Shown here in pieces: positions 44,347 to 55,339 of a stretch of DNA of 64,000 bases. The DNA is from Petrosia ficiformis (lineage: Eukaryota > Porifera > Demospongiae > Haplosclerida > Petrosiidae), in the NCBI GenBank assembly GCA_947044365.1, contig OX345636.1, forward strand, positions 26,649,466 through 26,713,465, read 5' to 3'. Under the pieces are notes generated by a model, which saw only the letters and a program-made list of their open reading frames with translations, was not told where the DNA came from and did no database searches. Each line of letters begins with the position of its first letter. The stretch's first letter is position 1. The position numbers and the translations under genes are program-made.

Positions 44347-46695
44347 TTACACAGCTAAAAGTTTTTTGATCTTTTCAGCCAATTCTTCATCACTTGGCCA
44401 CATGTTTGCGGTTGTGCCAGGATCATTACCTTTTGCCTGCCAGTCTGCAAGACTCATTTTACACTCTGTGACTTTACCATTGGGAGTATATACTTGGTTA
44501 TCATGTACAACGGTCTTCCCATCACCTGAGCATGTCTGTCCTCTTCCATAATCACCATCATGTAGCTGAACAAGTGTATTATTATAGAACTGATCTTCAT
44601 GGCCTTTAAGCTGTGAGCAAATCCCGAATCCTTGACTAACGTAAGCATAAATATTACAGTAATGATGATTGTCGTGCCCGTCAAAATCATTTTTCATCCC
44701 TCCTGCATAGGCAAAGAAGTTGTGATGCGTTTTGTAGTAACATGATCCATCATCATTGTCAATGGCCATTATACTATGATAATTAGCAATCACGAAGTTG
44801 TATGAAATATAGTCGTACTGTTTGTCTGGCCTAGGTGTTCCATCAAGTACTTTAGTGATATATACCTGTCTATCCCAGCTATTGAAAGGGCCATGATCAC
44901 CTGACTCACGACATGTGTTAAACAGGAGATTCTCTGTGACATTGCTATCGCCTCCAAACCCATCATTGAAGTTTATTCCAGCTCGTGGGCCATTGAAAAA
45001 TATGTTACCTCTTATTAGATTCTGACAAGACTTTGCCTGGAAATAAAATGATGACTGTTTCTCCCATATGCCTAGTTCATGAGCAAAGTTGTAGAGTATA
45101 CGTATGAAGCGAGGTTGATTTCCATCAGTGCCATCCCAACCCATTCCTGTGACATTTGTACCTTTAGTGTCACCCCATAGTGCTATTGCAGTACTACCAA
45201 TCCAAACAAATTCATTCCTTTGAATAGTTGTATTTCGATTGTATCCAGATAACATTATTGCATTTCCATCGAGTCTCTCAAACACACAACTGTCTACTAA
45301 CACTTCTTCAGTGCCTTCAAGGAAGAGAACTCCCATTCTTTCAAGACCCCAGTCTCCACCTGAAGGCATACCATGTGGATCCATGTAAGTGTATGCAGAA
45401 TCTCGGAAGTTAACACCCATTATTTTCATGTTTTTAACAGGAGCATCTTGAGTACCCTCGATGTCAAAAAATGTTTTTAGTCCTACCGCTTCATAAACAG
45501 TGTCTTCTGGAGGCATTGTACCTGAACTTGCATTGTAAAAGAAATATAATTTCATCGTCTGTTGATCAAAGTACCATTCATTGGGTGAATCCAATTCCTC
45601 CATTACATTTTCAATATAAAACTCATCTCCATTGTCATTTCCTCTTGCTCCCTGAAATCCACCTTTACTGAATGTGAAAGTTGATGTACCAGCATCATAT
45701 TTGCCAACCTCAAACATCCAGCTAGCCCAATGTCCAGGTCTCCAGGCTTGTACAATTGCTCCTGTAGCATTTTTATATGGTTGATTAGGTAGTACAGATT
45801 TATCTGCTATCATTCCGGAAGGAACCCTGTATGTAAAAGCACCCCCACCCTGAGTCTTACTTCCACACCAGTAACCAGCAGGAGGGTCAAAATTTTTGCA
45901 AGGACCGCCTACCCCAAGCTGATAGTGTTGAAACATGGTAGCAGAATCTCTTAACGGTTTGTCAGGATAAATCTCCTCATCTGGAGTAGAAGGCAGTGTA
46001 GGAGGTGACCATTTTTTAGCTCTCAATGAAGATCCAAATCCCAATTCTGGATCAGCATTTGGATAGCGTGCACGAATGCCTCGCTTGCCATTCACACGTA
46101 GTCCTGGAATATTTTTGATCCCTTCTGAGGACAGATCAGCTACATATATATTGTCTTGACCAGATGTTTGCCATGATGTCCATTTCGGTGTGATCACTTT
46201 TGCACCACTGATCCAGACTTCTTCATTCTTGTAGTTCATGATAGTAAGACCATTGTCATGAGATCCAAACTTTATAGTTTCTGTGAGATAGAATATACCT
46301 TGTCGAAGGATGATAGTGGAACTGTGACCAGCTGACCGTGCGGCAGCGAGAGCTTTTTCAATTGTTTTGAATGGTGCTGTTTCTGTACCAGAATTTGAGT
46401 CACTGCCTTTGTTTGCATCAGCATAAAACATAGCTGCTGTACCACTTGGTAGAGGAAAAGAAGGAGGTTTCCATCCATCATCATCTGGCATGTCAACCTT
46501 TACACTACAATTCTGAGCTTCTTGTGCTCCATTCAAAGCATCAGCCACTTGTTGAAACTGCATTTTAGTACGGAATGGTTGAATCTTTCGGGCATAATCA
46601 AGAGCTATTTGTCTCATCTTGCAGTCAAAAGATTTTTGATCTGCGAAGCATATTTGAATGGCCAGAGCCAAAAAGAAAACAATCTTGACTGCCAT
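44347..46695 (-). CDS. secreted right-handed beta-helix protein, 782 residues, intronless
   Basis: An intact frame on the minus strand. The start MAVKIVFFLALAIQICFADQ is a signal peptide, so the protein enters the secretory pathway. The region from about residue 85 (FYADANKGSDSNSGTETAPF followed by KTIEKAL) is the start typical of large parallel beta-helix proteins (DUF1565/pectate-lyase-like). From 430 to 720 repeated N-rich rungs follow (VFERLDGNAIMLSGYNRNTT, IRGNIFFNGPRAGINFNDG). Ten or so N-x-S/T sites fit an extracellular protein. There is no transmembrane segment after the signal. The absence of introns in an intron-rich region and a bacterial-looking domain raise the question of gene transfer, but such proteins are also known in marine animals. 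The enzyme activity, if any, is unknown; polysaccharide or glycan cleavage is the obvious guess. The bases before ATG (ttactgaatttag|gca) could be a 5'UTR acceptor. Confidence 0.9.
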   Translation of the reverse strand: MAVKIVFFLALAIQICFADQKSFDCKMRQIALDYARKIQPFRTKMQFQQVADALNGAQEAQNCSVKVDMPDDDGWKPPSFPLPSGTAAMFYADANKGSDSNSGTETAPFKTIEKALAAARSAGHSSTIILRQGIFYLTETIKFGSHDNGLTIMNYKNEEVWISGAKVITPKWTSWQTSGQDNIYVADLSSEGIKNIPGLRVNGKRGIRARYPNADPELGFGSSLRAKKWSPPTLPSTPDEEIYPDKPLRDSATMFQHYQLGVGGPCKNFDPPAGYWCGSKTQGGGAFTYRVPSGMIADKSVLPNQPYKNATGAIVQAWRPGHWASWMFEVGKYDAGTSTFTFSKGGFQGARGNDNGDEFYIENVMEELDSPNEWYFDQQTMKLYFFYNASSGTMPPEDTVYEAVGLKTFFDIEGTQDAPVKNMKIMGVNFRDSAYTYMDPHGMPSGGDWGLERMGVLFLEGTEEVLVDSCVFERLDGNAIMLSGYNRNTTIQRNEFVWIGSTAIALWGDTKGTNVTGMGWDGTDGNQPRFIRILYNFAHELGIWEKQSSFYFQAKSCQNLIRGNIFFNGPRAGINFNDGFGGDSNVTENLLFNTCRESGDHGPFNSWDRQVYITKVLDGTPRPDKQYDYISYNFVIANYHSIMAIDNDDGSCYYKTHHNFFAYAGGMKNDFDGHDNHHYCNIYAYVSQGFGICSQLKGHEDQFYNNTLVQLHDGDYGRGQTCSGDGKTVVHDNQVYTPNGKVTECKMSLADWQAKGNDPGTTANMWPSDEELAEKIKKLLAV

Positions 46696-46995
46696 TGCCT
46701 AAATTCAGTAAATTGACCCTTGGAGGCACCACGCCCCAAATTACTGTAGGTATAGTGGGGCGGGGTTTCCAGACACTGTAAAGCCGTTTTAATTAACCTT
46801 CATATGCGTTTTCAATTATTCCCGTTTGTGGGCGTGGTGCGAAAGAAATTTGTAGAAATTTTCTGATTGATTTTATAGTATGAAATCATGGAATATAAAA
46901 GAAACTGATATGCACACAGCATGAAGAAGATGTTTATTTAGTTTAATGGAGCTCAAAAATCGAAGCTACATGCCTAACAAAAGTGATAAAGAGAC

Positions 46996-47340
46996 GCTAA
47001 TTGTGGGCGTTGCCACTGACTACTACACTTTCAAACACTCGCCTTGCTGCTTTCCTGTAGCTAACGAAGCATATTTTTGGTATCTACTGCTTTCTTAGAT
47101 GGTCTTCTGTCTAACTAAGTCAGTTAAAAGTCACTGCTATTTAAAATGCAGAAGTTATGCAGGCGAGTATAGAGGTGGGCGTTGCCCGTGGAAGTACTAA
47201 ATTTTCAAGCGCTCGTCTTACTCTCTTCCTGGTGATAACGAAGCATAAATTTAACATCAATGGCTTGCTTAACAACTCTTCTTTCCAGCAAAGTAAGTTA
47301 GAATCTTGAGTCTTATAAAATGTGAGAGTTATAGAGCTGC
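46996..47340 (+). repeat. repeat R3 in tandem, about 172-bp unit, 2 copies
   Basis: Both units hold gtgggcgttgcc, then (c/t)ttcaa(a/g)c(a/g)ctcg, cttcctg and aacgaagcata at the same spacing. They are diverged. A single inverted copy lies at 36067-36165. It stands upstream of the beta-helix gene, whose start is at 46695. Confidence 0.7.
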
Positions 47341-47365
47341 AAGTATTAAGTACTCCGCCCACTAA

Positions 47366-47412
47366 GCGGAGGCACTTTAGACCACACTGTGGTGCTCTAA
47401 AGTGCCTTCCGC
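47366..47412. repeat. 47-bp hairpin
   Basis: gcggaggcactttagaccac pairs with the complement of gtgctctaaagtgccttccgc except for few mismatches; the centre is actgtg. GC content is well above the surroundings. Confidence 0.75.
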
Positions 47413-47419
47413 AAATGAT

Positions 47420-48630
47420 CTATATGAAGGGTTAATGTGGGCGTTTTAACAATTGACGTTTTAATTTAAAACGTCCTTTCGATAACGCGCATAGAAACGT
47501 TTATGCACATATGCTTTTATCACAGCCTATAATGCTATGCTCAAATTCCCAGTTTTATTTCAATTATGCTTCCACTTAGGGTACCTGCTATACTCTCATT
47601 TTGCTCAAAGTTCTCCAAAAATAAATCCTAAAAATTCTGATAATATTACAATCATTTCATTAAATTGTAACATAGCTCACTGATGCTTGTAGTATTCAAG
47701 TGAATTTAGTTGGTTGCTCATTAATTAAAACAATTGCTTAGTACAAAAAAAAGCATGCTGAATTGCAACTATGTGACCACATCCTATTATGCTGGCATAA
47801 TGCTTCCTACTTTGATAAACCTATCATGCTGAAAGCAATGCCAACATAATGTACCTGTCCCTATAGAAATGCCCATTTTGATTATGACACTAAAGGGTTA
47901 ATTAGCAGTTTTGCTGTGCTCGAGCCCTCATGCACTTCTAATTCTCTGTCTGACTCCTTTAGTAGTAACGACAAAGTTCAAGCCTGGCTAACAAACCACA
48001 GCTATTGTTGAGACAATTCCTGGAATCTTTGTAAATGAGGCAGTTTCTGAACACTTCACTGAAGCGTATAGATAGCAGGGATGTGGTGATGGTGTAGTTA
48101 ATTACCCAATGATTACTATTTCTTGGAAATGGTAATGGTAATGGTAGTAATGTTAATGGTAATTTAATCTAACAAATTTGTATTACAATTGCATGTGATT
48201 TAATTTACCTAACATCATCAACTTTAGAAGCTAAGAATTATTCTCAATCACTAATTCACTGCAGATATCATTGTCGTTTACTGCTTTTAATTTATTAAAA
48301 ACTTTGAAAACTTCTTTTTCTGAGGGTTATTTCGTCCTTGATTTAATTTTTGATTAATACACATTGTAAACTTTAATTTGTATGGCAGCATGAACTAATG
48401 GTACGTAGTAGTAATGATTATATGTCTAACAGTAATACTAATTGTAATTGTAATTATAATGTAATCGGATATTTCTCTAGGAAATGGTAATTATAATGAT
48501 TACATAGTGAAAGTAATTGACCACATCTCTATACTATCTATGACTGAAGTGAGGTAATTACCGGACATCTTATTAATTTGGTACTGTTGAAATTCCAAAC
48601 CAGCTCTTTAACAGTATAAGCATAGTTTAG
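47420..48630. other. noncoding interval
   Basis: AT-rich DNA with simple runs such as ggtaatggtaatggtagtaa at 48130. No gene is supported. Confidence 0.5.
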
Positions 48631-48637
48631 TATACAT

Positions 48638-48861
48638 GGCAAGATTTAGGATATTGAAAAACTAATCTTCACTATACAGACTATATACTTCACCTACGAA
48701 GCTGTGAAGCTATGAAGCTCTGAAGCAGTGAAGCTCTGAAGCTATGAAGCAGTGAAGCTATGAAGCTATGAAGCTATGAAGCTATGAAGCTATGAAGCTA
48801 TGAAGCAGTGAAGCATATAGTCTATAGAGAGGATTTGTTTTTCCATATCCTAAATTATGCC
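48638..48861. mobile_element. fold-back element with an internal 8-bp minisatellite
   Basis: The left arm (ggcaagatttaggatattga through actatatacttc) and the complement of the right arm (ggcataatttaggatatgga through actatatgcttc) pair over about 54 bases. Between them gaagct(at/gt/ct) and gaagcagt repeat every 8 bases for about 17 units (48698-48813). A minisatellite enclosed exactly by inverted repeats suggests an element whose interior has expanded. Confidence 0.85.
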
Positions 48862-48869
48862 ACATATGC

Positions 48870-49590
48870 ATGTAGTTTAGTGTTGAAATAGCTCTGATTT
48901 GTTGACATTTTTGGAGAAGAGACAAATTTAACATTACAATACGGATTTAGATCTGTCTTTCCCCTCTAATGAATTGCATGAGAGGATTGGTATCATTCTG
49001 CTGTTGCACATCTGGTATAGTGATAGTAAGAAAATAAATTGAATGTTTGACTATGTCACATTTCAAATACAAGGTATTTTGTATTTGAAATTTATGAAAC
49101 AATTTCCAATAAACTATTTCAATACAGCATATTAATATTTTCATGATTTAGAAAACTGTTAGTGACTTTATAATCCAGGTATTTCTGAGAATTTGTAAAT
49201 AAGAGCTTCTTAATTTCGATTATATGCAAAATTTAAAACTTGAAATACAAATACAGCTAAAATAATAATTATACATAATAACTACTGGTCTGGTACAGCT
49301 ATAACACTGGACTGAATCATGAAATCCTTCTTTTCCTAACATTTTACTATCTGTTTTTCTTGCTCTTCATGCAGTAATCAAATTCACACCATTTTGTGAT
49401 AACCAATATTCAAAAAAACACAATGGAGTGTAAGTTGTTGGATCAAGCTGGAGAATAAATTGATGAAATATACTTGCAATAAAGATCAATAAGCTTAGAA
49501 GTGGGCTCATGGCACGTACTTGAGGCGTATTGTAAAGACCCAACACTGGACATAGCATTAATGTAACAAAAACAAACAAATAGGAGGCTA
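48870..49590. other. noncoding interval
   Basis: AT-rich; minus-strand open frames at 48947 and 49367 lack domains. No gene is supported. Confidence 0.45.
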
Positions 49591-49595
49591 CAGTA

Positions 49596-49630
<35 letters not shown>
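49596..49630. repeat. (TA)n microsatellite
   Basis: About 15 alternating TA units with one interruption. Confidence 0.9.
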
Positions 49631-49632
<2 letters not shown>

Positions 49633-49689
49633 TATTCTATTTTTAATAATTATTTATAACGTACAACAAAATCGTCAGTTGGCGTCCTC

Positions 49690-51018
49690 TGAAATATTTT
49701 GCAGGGAGAGTTTCTTCCTTGTACATTCAAGTTAGTGTTGTACACTGACAGTTGAGTTTCATGAAAGAAACTTTCTCCACATATGGTAACTTTTTTCAAT
49801 TGACAAATGTCATTCCTGCAACTTAAGAGTATAAATTAGTGATATTTGAAGAGCGTAGTGTCATCTAACAGCTATCCAAAACAATAGAGTGGTTAGCTTT
49901 ATGGGATCCCACAACTCCATACATTCCTGGCTGAAAATGAATATAGTAGCCTATTGTAAAATTCAACTTCTGAAAATGAATATAGTAGCCTATTGTAAAA
50001 TTCAACTTCCTTAATTTGTGCAGCTTACCAGAATGTCCATATAAAACGTGCTAACATACTTGTGTTTTGATATTTGTGATTCACCTTTAATATACCAATT
50101 AATTGGGGATGATCTTATATTATACCACTGCCTCATTTACCACAATTTAAACTATGAATAGTAATACCAGACCCTTCAACTTCATTTCTATCAGGAATTA
50201 AGCTTCCAGCATAGAAATTAGTGTTTATTATAGAAACATGCGACTTTTTCATACCATTTAAAAAGAGAATTAATTAGCTACACTCCAACTACTGATCCAA
50301 GGTTGAAATCACTTATTGTTCTTTGTGTTGCAACAGTGTAACCTGTCTGTGTAAAAATAATGGTCAATCCAGCAGCTCCTACAACAGGTAATCAAGCTTC
50401 ATATTTTCTAAGAAGTGCTGGAATATTAGGAATGATATTAAAATATCTTTGAAGTATTGTCTCTTTTAATATAACCTGAACATTATTATCATTTATAATT
50501 ATTTTCTTCTTTATTTTTGAATATTGTTGCAATACCACTACCTGAATATAAAGTTGTATCATCACCGAGGGATGCCACCTAGTCCATCAGACACTGTTGT
50601 GTTTAATATTTCAGATGTCTGAAGGATTTACAATTAAAAAAGGCATACCCAAAATACTTGTTATCAATATTGACCTGTCTTATTATTACATTATTACAGA
50701 GATTAAACATTAGTACTGCTCTTTGTTTATATAGAAGCTGAGGATCAGTATTATTGATACTTCTAACAGCTGTGCTTGGAATGTCCCTGCCACAACAATC
50801 AAAATGAATATTTGCCAATAATAAATTAGTGCTATTTATGAAACCAAACCCAGAACCATGACTACCAGGAACACAATGCACAGTGGAGCTTGCTTTGCCC
50901 CTGAACAGTAAGATTTTGATCTTCTGTAAAATGCAATATCCATCAATTTGATATAATTCATAAGATGTCACATTGAGCTATGGTACAAAATTGTTTTGAG
51001 TTTGTGTTGAAGAATTAC
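49690..51018 (-). pseudogene. partial, decayed copy of the Pmp-like beta-helix membrane-protein gene
   Basis: The stretch 49720-49830 matches 58840-58960 and 50030-51016 matches 59100-60035, both on the minus strand. The best surviving frame (50971-50603) reads SYELYQIDGYCILQKIKILL and STNLLLANIHFDCCGRDIPS. A 39-bp block starting ctgaaaatgaatatagtagc is duplicated in tandem at 49931-50008. Many stops are present and the membrane part is lacking. It ends sharply at a Ty3-type element at 51017. It keeps a stretch (NFYAGSLIPDRNEVEGSGI) that the fuller copy at 58-60 kb has lost, so each copy has its own deletions. Confidence 0.85.
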
Positions 51019-51040
51019 TGCAAGGAGATGTTCGAAAGAG

Positions 51041-51440
51041 ATGGTGAGCTCAAAAGGAGAAAGACAAGCTGTAGGGATCAGGAAGTGCCATCAATGTGGA
51101 CAAACAGGTCATATAGCAAGAGATTGCAGAAATAGATTTAGGCAGCAGAAGGAGCAGCAGCAGAAAATAGAAGGATTAAGGTGTTTTAACTGTATGCAGA
51201 GAGGACATATAGCAAAGAATTGTCCTCATCAAGTTATGTACTGCAAAGAAAATAAAACAGAGTCATGTTTAATATGTGAAGAGAGAGGAGCGTACAACCA
51301 GGGATTGTGGAAGGTCGGGAGGTTGCAGACATACTTTTAGATACTGGGTGTTCCAGAACATTTGTGAGGAGAGATCTGGTCAATGAGGAGAAGATGCTGG
51401 AAGTAGAAGAAGTGACAATTCGATGTGCACATGGTTAGCA
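51041..51440 (+). pseudogene. gag C-terminus (zinc knuckles) and protease of the Gmr1-like element
   Basis: Two CCHC knuckles: CHQCGQTGHIARDC and CFNCMQRGHIAKNC, then a damaged third (CLICEERGAYNQGL). After a frame change the protease gives VADILLDTGCSRTFVRRDLV with the DTG active site. The frame ends soon after (TAG near 51437). Confidence 0.8.
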
Positions 51441-51809
51441 GAAGTGGAGATGAAAATTCATGGACAGTCTATAAAGGTAAAAGCATCAGTATCAGATAAC
51501 CTACCGATGGGAGTACTATTGGGGCAGATGTGCCAAAGTTGAATGATCTGTTGGAGAAGAGTTTACAGAAGAATAGAGGAGAGAATGGATCAAAAAATAA
51601 AAGAAGAAGCACTAGTGATAGGTGACACGAGCGAAAGTTAGAGACCAACAGTTAGAAGCAGACATTTAGAATCAGAAAGAAATGCAGTCTAGAGTGATGC
51701 CGAAATCAATGGTTTATTTGGAGGAACCTGTTAATAATGATAGAGAGGATATCTGAGGAGAAAGCAATGAATGGACATTGGGAGAAGACTTTGCTGAAGA
51801 TTTGTTAAA

Positions 51810-53231
51810 GTGAGTAAGGAGAAAAGACGACTAACGAAAAAGGAAAAAAGATTTCAGCGCTTAGAGTATGCCCAGAAGAATAGTCTCAAAGAATTTACGA
51901 ACTTGGATGTAACAGCAGCAGAGCTGAAAAAGATGCAAGAAGACGATACAACACTTGAGGAAATCAGAAAAGCAGCCGGTGGTGAAGCCAGTTCGGCAGG
52001 AATGGGATTTTTTTCAGCAAGATGGACTACTGTACAGAGAGTGGACATCCCCAAACAGAAAAGATGAGATGGTAATTGAACAATTAGTCATACCCGTGAA
52101 GTACCGTAAAACAATCCTGGATTTAGCGCATCAAATAACAATGGCTGGACATATGGGGAAAGATAAAACAGCTCGTCGAATACTTCAGAGATTTTACTGG
52201 CCGACAGTTTTCAAAGATGTAGCTGAGTATTGTTGTTCTTGTGAAACCTGTCAGAAATCATCACATAAGAAGCCACTCGTACCACTTCCAATTATCGGAG
52301 TCCCATTTCAGAGGATAGCAATGGATATCATTGGGCCCTTACCTCGGAGTAGGTCTGGAAATCCATATGTGCTGGTTATCTGTGACTATGCAACTCGATA
52401 TCCAGAAGCAATACCTTTATGTACTATTGACGCAGAGAATATAGCTGAAGAACTGATTCAATTGTTTTCCCGAGTAGGAGTGCCAGAAGAGTTACTTACG
52501 GACCAAGGGAGTAACTTCACATCACAGCTATTAAAGGAAGTAAATCGACTATTGAAAATATCATCGATTCGAACAAGCCCATATCACCCACAGACAGATG
52601 GCTTTGTGGAGCGTTTCAACCAGACGCTGAAAACTATGTTACGGACGTTTGTTGCAGAAGAAGGGAAAGACTGGGACAAATACAATATTTACTGTTTGCA
52701 TATCGGGAAGTACCTCAAGCAACTACTGGGTTTTCACCTTTTGAACTCTTATATGGTAGAGACATAAGAGGTCCTCTGGATGTGCTTCGTGAATCCCTTG
52801 AATCTCATCAAAGAAGCAGTGACAGCATTATGTCCTATGTATTGACTATGTGAGAAAAAATGTCTGAGATAGTACAGGAGAACATATCTAAGGCACAGCG
52901 ATACCAAAAGAAGTGGTATGACCAAAATGCTCGAGAACGTGAATTTAAAGACTTAGTACTTGTGTTTCTACCTACACTGACAAACAAGTTATTAGCCTGT
53001 TGGGAAGGACCCTATACAATCTTGAAACAAATGGGTAAGGTGAACTACATGGTAGATACGCATGATCACACAAAAATAAAACGTACGTTCCATATTAACA
53101 TGCTTCGTCGGTGGTACGTACCAGAATCTACAGGTTATTATGCAGAAGAAGTGGATGAGATTGACTTTGATGATGTTCCTGTGTGGAAAGAACATATGAA
53201 TAAGACTCTCGATGATGTAGTGATTAACTGA
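51810..53231 (+). pseudogene. integrase of the Gmr1-like element, broken
   Basis: A linker (VTAAELKKMQEDDTTLEEIR) leads into the H-H-C-C finger (HQITMAGHMG and CCSCETCQKS) at about 52120-52250. The catalytic core shows IAMDIIGPLP (first Asp), ELLTDQGSNFTSQLL (second Asp) and QTDGFVERFNQTLKTML (Glu), the D,D-35-E triad. The frame breaks at about 52700. The C-terminal GPY/F-like part (LLACWEGPYTILKQMGKVNY) follows at 52860-53231 in another frame. It joins the cDNA to host DNA. Confidence 0.85.
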
Positions 53232-53423
53232 CACTCAACAGAGTGATCTAAAAGAAATGTTGGAGGAATATTTACATGTCATGAGAAATGAGTCCCGGTA
53301 AAACAAATTTAGCAGAACACAACAATGTGACTAGTGAAGTTCGTCCATGGCCAGTTAACTCATTTACCACCATATCGACTACCACATGCATACAGAGAAA
53401 CTGTTTAGCAGTAGTTAAAGGAC

Positions 53424-54590
53424 ATGCTTGATCATGGAGTTATTGAACCCTCATCAAGTGAGTGGAGTTCACCCATTGTATTAGTGAAAAAGAAGGATGG
53501 TTCTTCACGTTTGTGTGTTGACTACAGACGTCTAAACGCAGTTTCAGAAGCCGATGCCTATCCTATGCCTAGGATTGATGATCTCATTGCTAATTTAGGA
53601 GGAGCTAAATTCATTTCTACATTAGATCTGACAAGAGGATACTGGCAAGTACCAGTTTCTAAGGAATGTCAACCTAAAACAGCATTTGTAACACCTTTTG
53701 GACTATATCAATTTACAGTCATGCCATTCGGTTTACATTCCAAAGACTAATGGACAGAATTATTCAAGATTGGGAGAATATTCTGCAGCATATTTAGATG
53801 ACTTGATTGTGTTTAGTCTCACTCATGGATACAGCACTTGTCTCACTTACGGTCAGTCTTCAAAAGACTTAGAGCAGCAGGACTAACAGCAAAAGCAAAG
53901 AAGTGCCAATTGGGAATGTCTCAATGTGTCTACCTAGGACATATTATACTGTTGGAAATGGCCAAGTAAGTCCTGAAACATCAAAGTTGGAAGCTGTACG
54001 TTCTTTCGATACCCCTAAAACAAAAAACAAGTAAGTACTGGCGATTTATACCAAATTATTAATCCATTGCGGCATTCCTAACTGATCTGACTAAGAATAC
54101 CGAACCGAACACAGTTAAGCTTTCCAAAAACTAAAAGAGTGTTTGCGTAAGGCACCAATTCTGTACAGCCCAAATGTCACAAAGCCATTTATTCTCCAAA
54201 CTGATGCTTCAGACTGAGGATCAGGTGCTGTGTTAAGCCAAAAGGATGATGAAGGACACGATTACCCTGTTGCCTACTATAGTTGGAAATTTCTACCTGG
54301 AGAAGAGTGATACTCTACCATTGAAAAAGAATGTCTAGCAATCAAATTAGCTGCCCAAGCATTTCGTGTATACTTACTGGGTCGACCGTTCGAAATACAA
54401 ATTGACCATAGATCATTAGTTTGGTTGGACCGACTAAAGGATAGTGATTCTCGTCTGACTCAATGGAGTTTGGCTCTTCAGCCATTCCAATTTACAGTCA
54501 CTCATCGATCTGGGAAAGCAAACGGAAATGTTGATGCTCTCTCTCGTGCTGCAACAACTACCGTGTTGCCAGAGAAGGAGGGAGGAATGT
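53424..54590 (+). pseudogene. reverse transcriptase and RNase H of the Gmr1-like element, broken
   Basis: Open start [20 protein letters not shown], then [34 protein letters not shown] and [17 protein letters not shown]. The catalytic box appears in part (AYLDDLIVF) in another frame at 53785 after a deletion that removed the stretch between. RNase H from 54190 reads QTDASD, a TGA, GSGAVLSQ and YSTIEKECLAIKLAAQAF, IQIDHRSLVWLDRL and VDALSRAATT. At least two TGA codons stand in the RNase H part. Confidence 0.85.
54571..54587 (+). promoter_or_regulatory. polypurine tract of the Gmr1-like element
   Basis: agagaaggagggaggaa is all purine and ends directly at the TG of the LTR, where it would prime plus-strand DNA synthesis. 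Confidence 0.85.
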
Positions 54591-54864
54591 GATGGACTCA
54601 ATTACATATGTTCAACTAATAACCATTAAAGTATTCATTATCTGTACCTTATTACTAATTTACATGTTCAGGTGTAACTTTAGTTCTAATTTGTGTAAAA
54701 GTGAGGTATTCCACATTAAGAAGTGTAAATTTTGTTTAGTATAAATATGAGTTTGTTATACTTATGATGTGTGTGTGAATTTAAAAAGTTATAATTGTTA
54801 AACTATTTCTTGGTTGATTGAACCCAGTCGAGTAGAATCCCTCACTCTCGTATATAATGTTACA
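54588..54864 (+). repeat. 3' LTR of the Gmr1-like element, 277 bp
   Basis: Starts TGTGATGGACTC right after the polypurine tract and ends AATGTTACA, with the short inverted ends TGT...ACA. There is no second LTR in the window to compare. A TATA-like ataaat stands near 54740. Confidence 0.7.
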
Positions 54865-55069
54865 GTACTATTTAAACCAGTTTTTAAGATTGATCACACA
54901 TGAATTTAATAATAGAATAGGCAAATTATAATACAACCTACCTATTCATATTTGTGGTTTTCACTCTTGTTCTCTGAACTGATGTTGATCGTTTGTAAGA
55001 TTTTTGTATATGTAAATGCCTTAGATAAAGCATGTTACAGTATGTACATATAATATATACACAATATGT

Positions 55070-55335
55070 GTTTTTATGGCCCATAGGGCCATCTCTATGT
55101 ATATGATTGCTTTATCACAGGTTCAAACTATATAGATATATATATATAATATATATACATATATATAATTGTGTCACTTACGCGAATATGCATGGTTATG
55201 AAAGTTACGTCATTCCCGGAGGCTCGGTCAATTAATAGGCGTGGTGCGTGAAGAACGCACGCTCAAGCTCTACACAGTCTACAGACCAGCAGAAAGAAAG
55301 CTGTGTAGCTTACATAGAAACTGGAACTACTAGAG
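55070..55335 (+). repeat. dispersed repeat R1, copy 3
   Basis: Shares agggccatctctatg, a (TA)n run, tacgtcattcc.gg.ggctcgg and gaaagaaagctgtgtagctt with the copies near 21 and 24 kb. It stops sharply after aactggaacta, where the other two continue. It lacks the MITE. Confidence 0.85.
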
Positions 55336-55339
55336 AATG

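Larger units (their letters stand above)
51017..54864 (+). mobile_element. Ty3-type retrotransposon with integrase before reverse transcriptase (Gmr1-like), 5' truncated
   Basis: Order on the plus strand: gag zinc knuckles, aspartic protease, integrase, reverse transcriptase, RNase H, polypurine tract, LTR. In ordinary Ty3 elements integrase comes last; the order found here is that described for the Gmr1 group. The left LTR and the start of gag are missing: sequence homologous to the neighbouring pseudogene runs to about 51016 and the element then starts inside gag. Multiple stops and shifts make it defective. Confidence 0.85.

Noticed and set aside
45228..46716. Open frames on the plus strand opposite the beta-helix gene
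   Set aside because: They are shadows of the intact minus-strand gene.
48698..48813. Regular short repeats that might suggest a CRISPR-like array
   Set aside because: Units are 8 bp in direct contact with no spacers; it is a minisatellite inside a fold-back element, in a eukaryotic genome.
53424..53750. A second, separate Ty3 element providing reverse transcriptase after the integrase
   Set aside because: Only one polypurine tract and one LTR are present, and the parts follow each other without an LTR or other border; a single Gmr1-like element explains it better.
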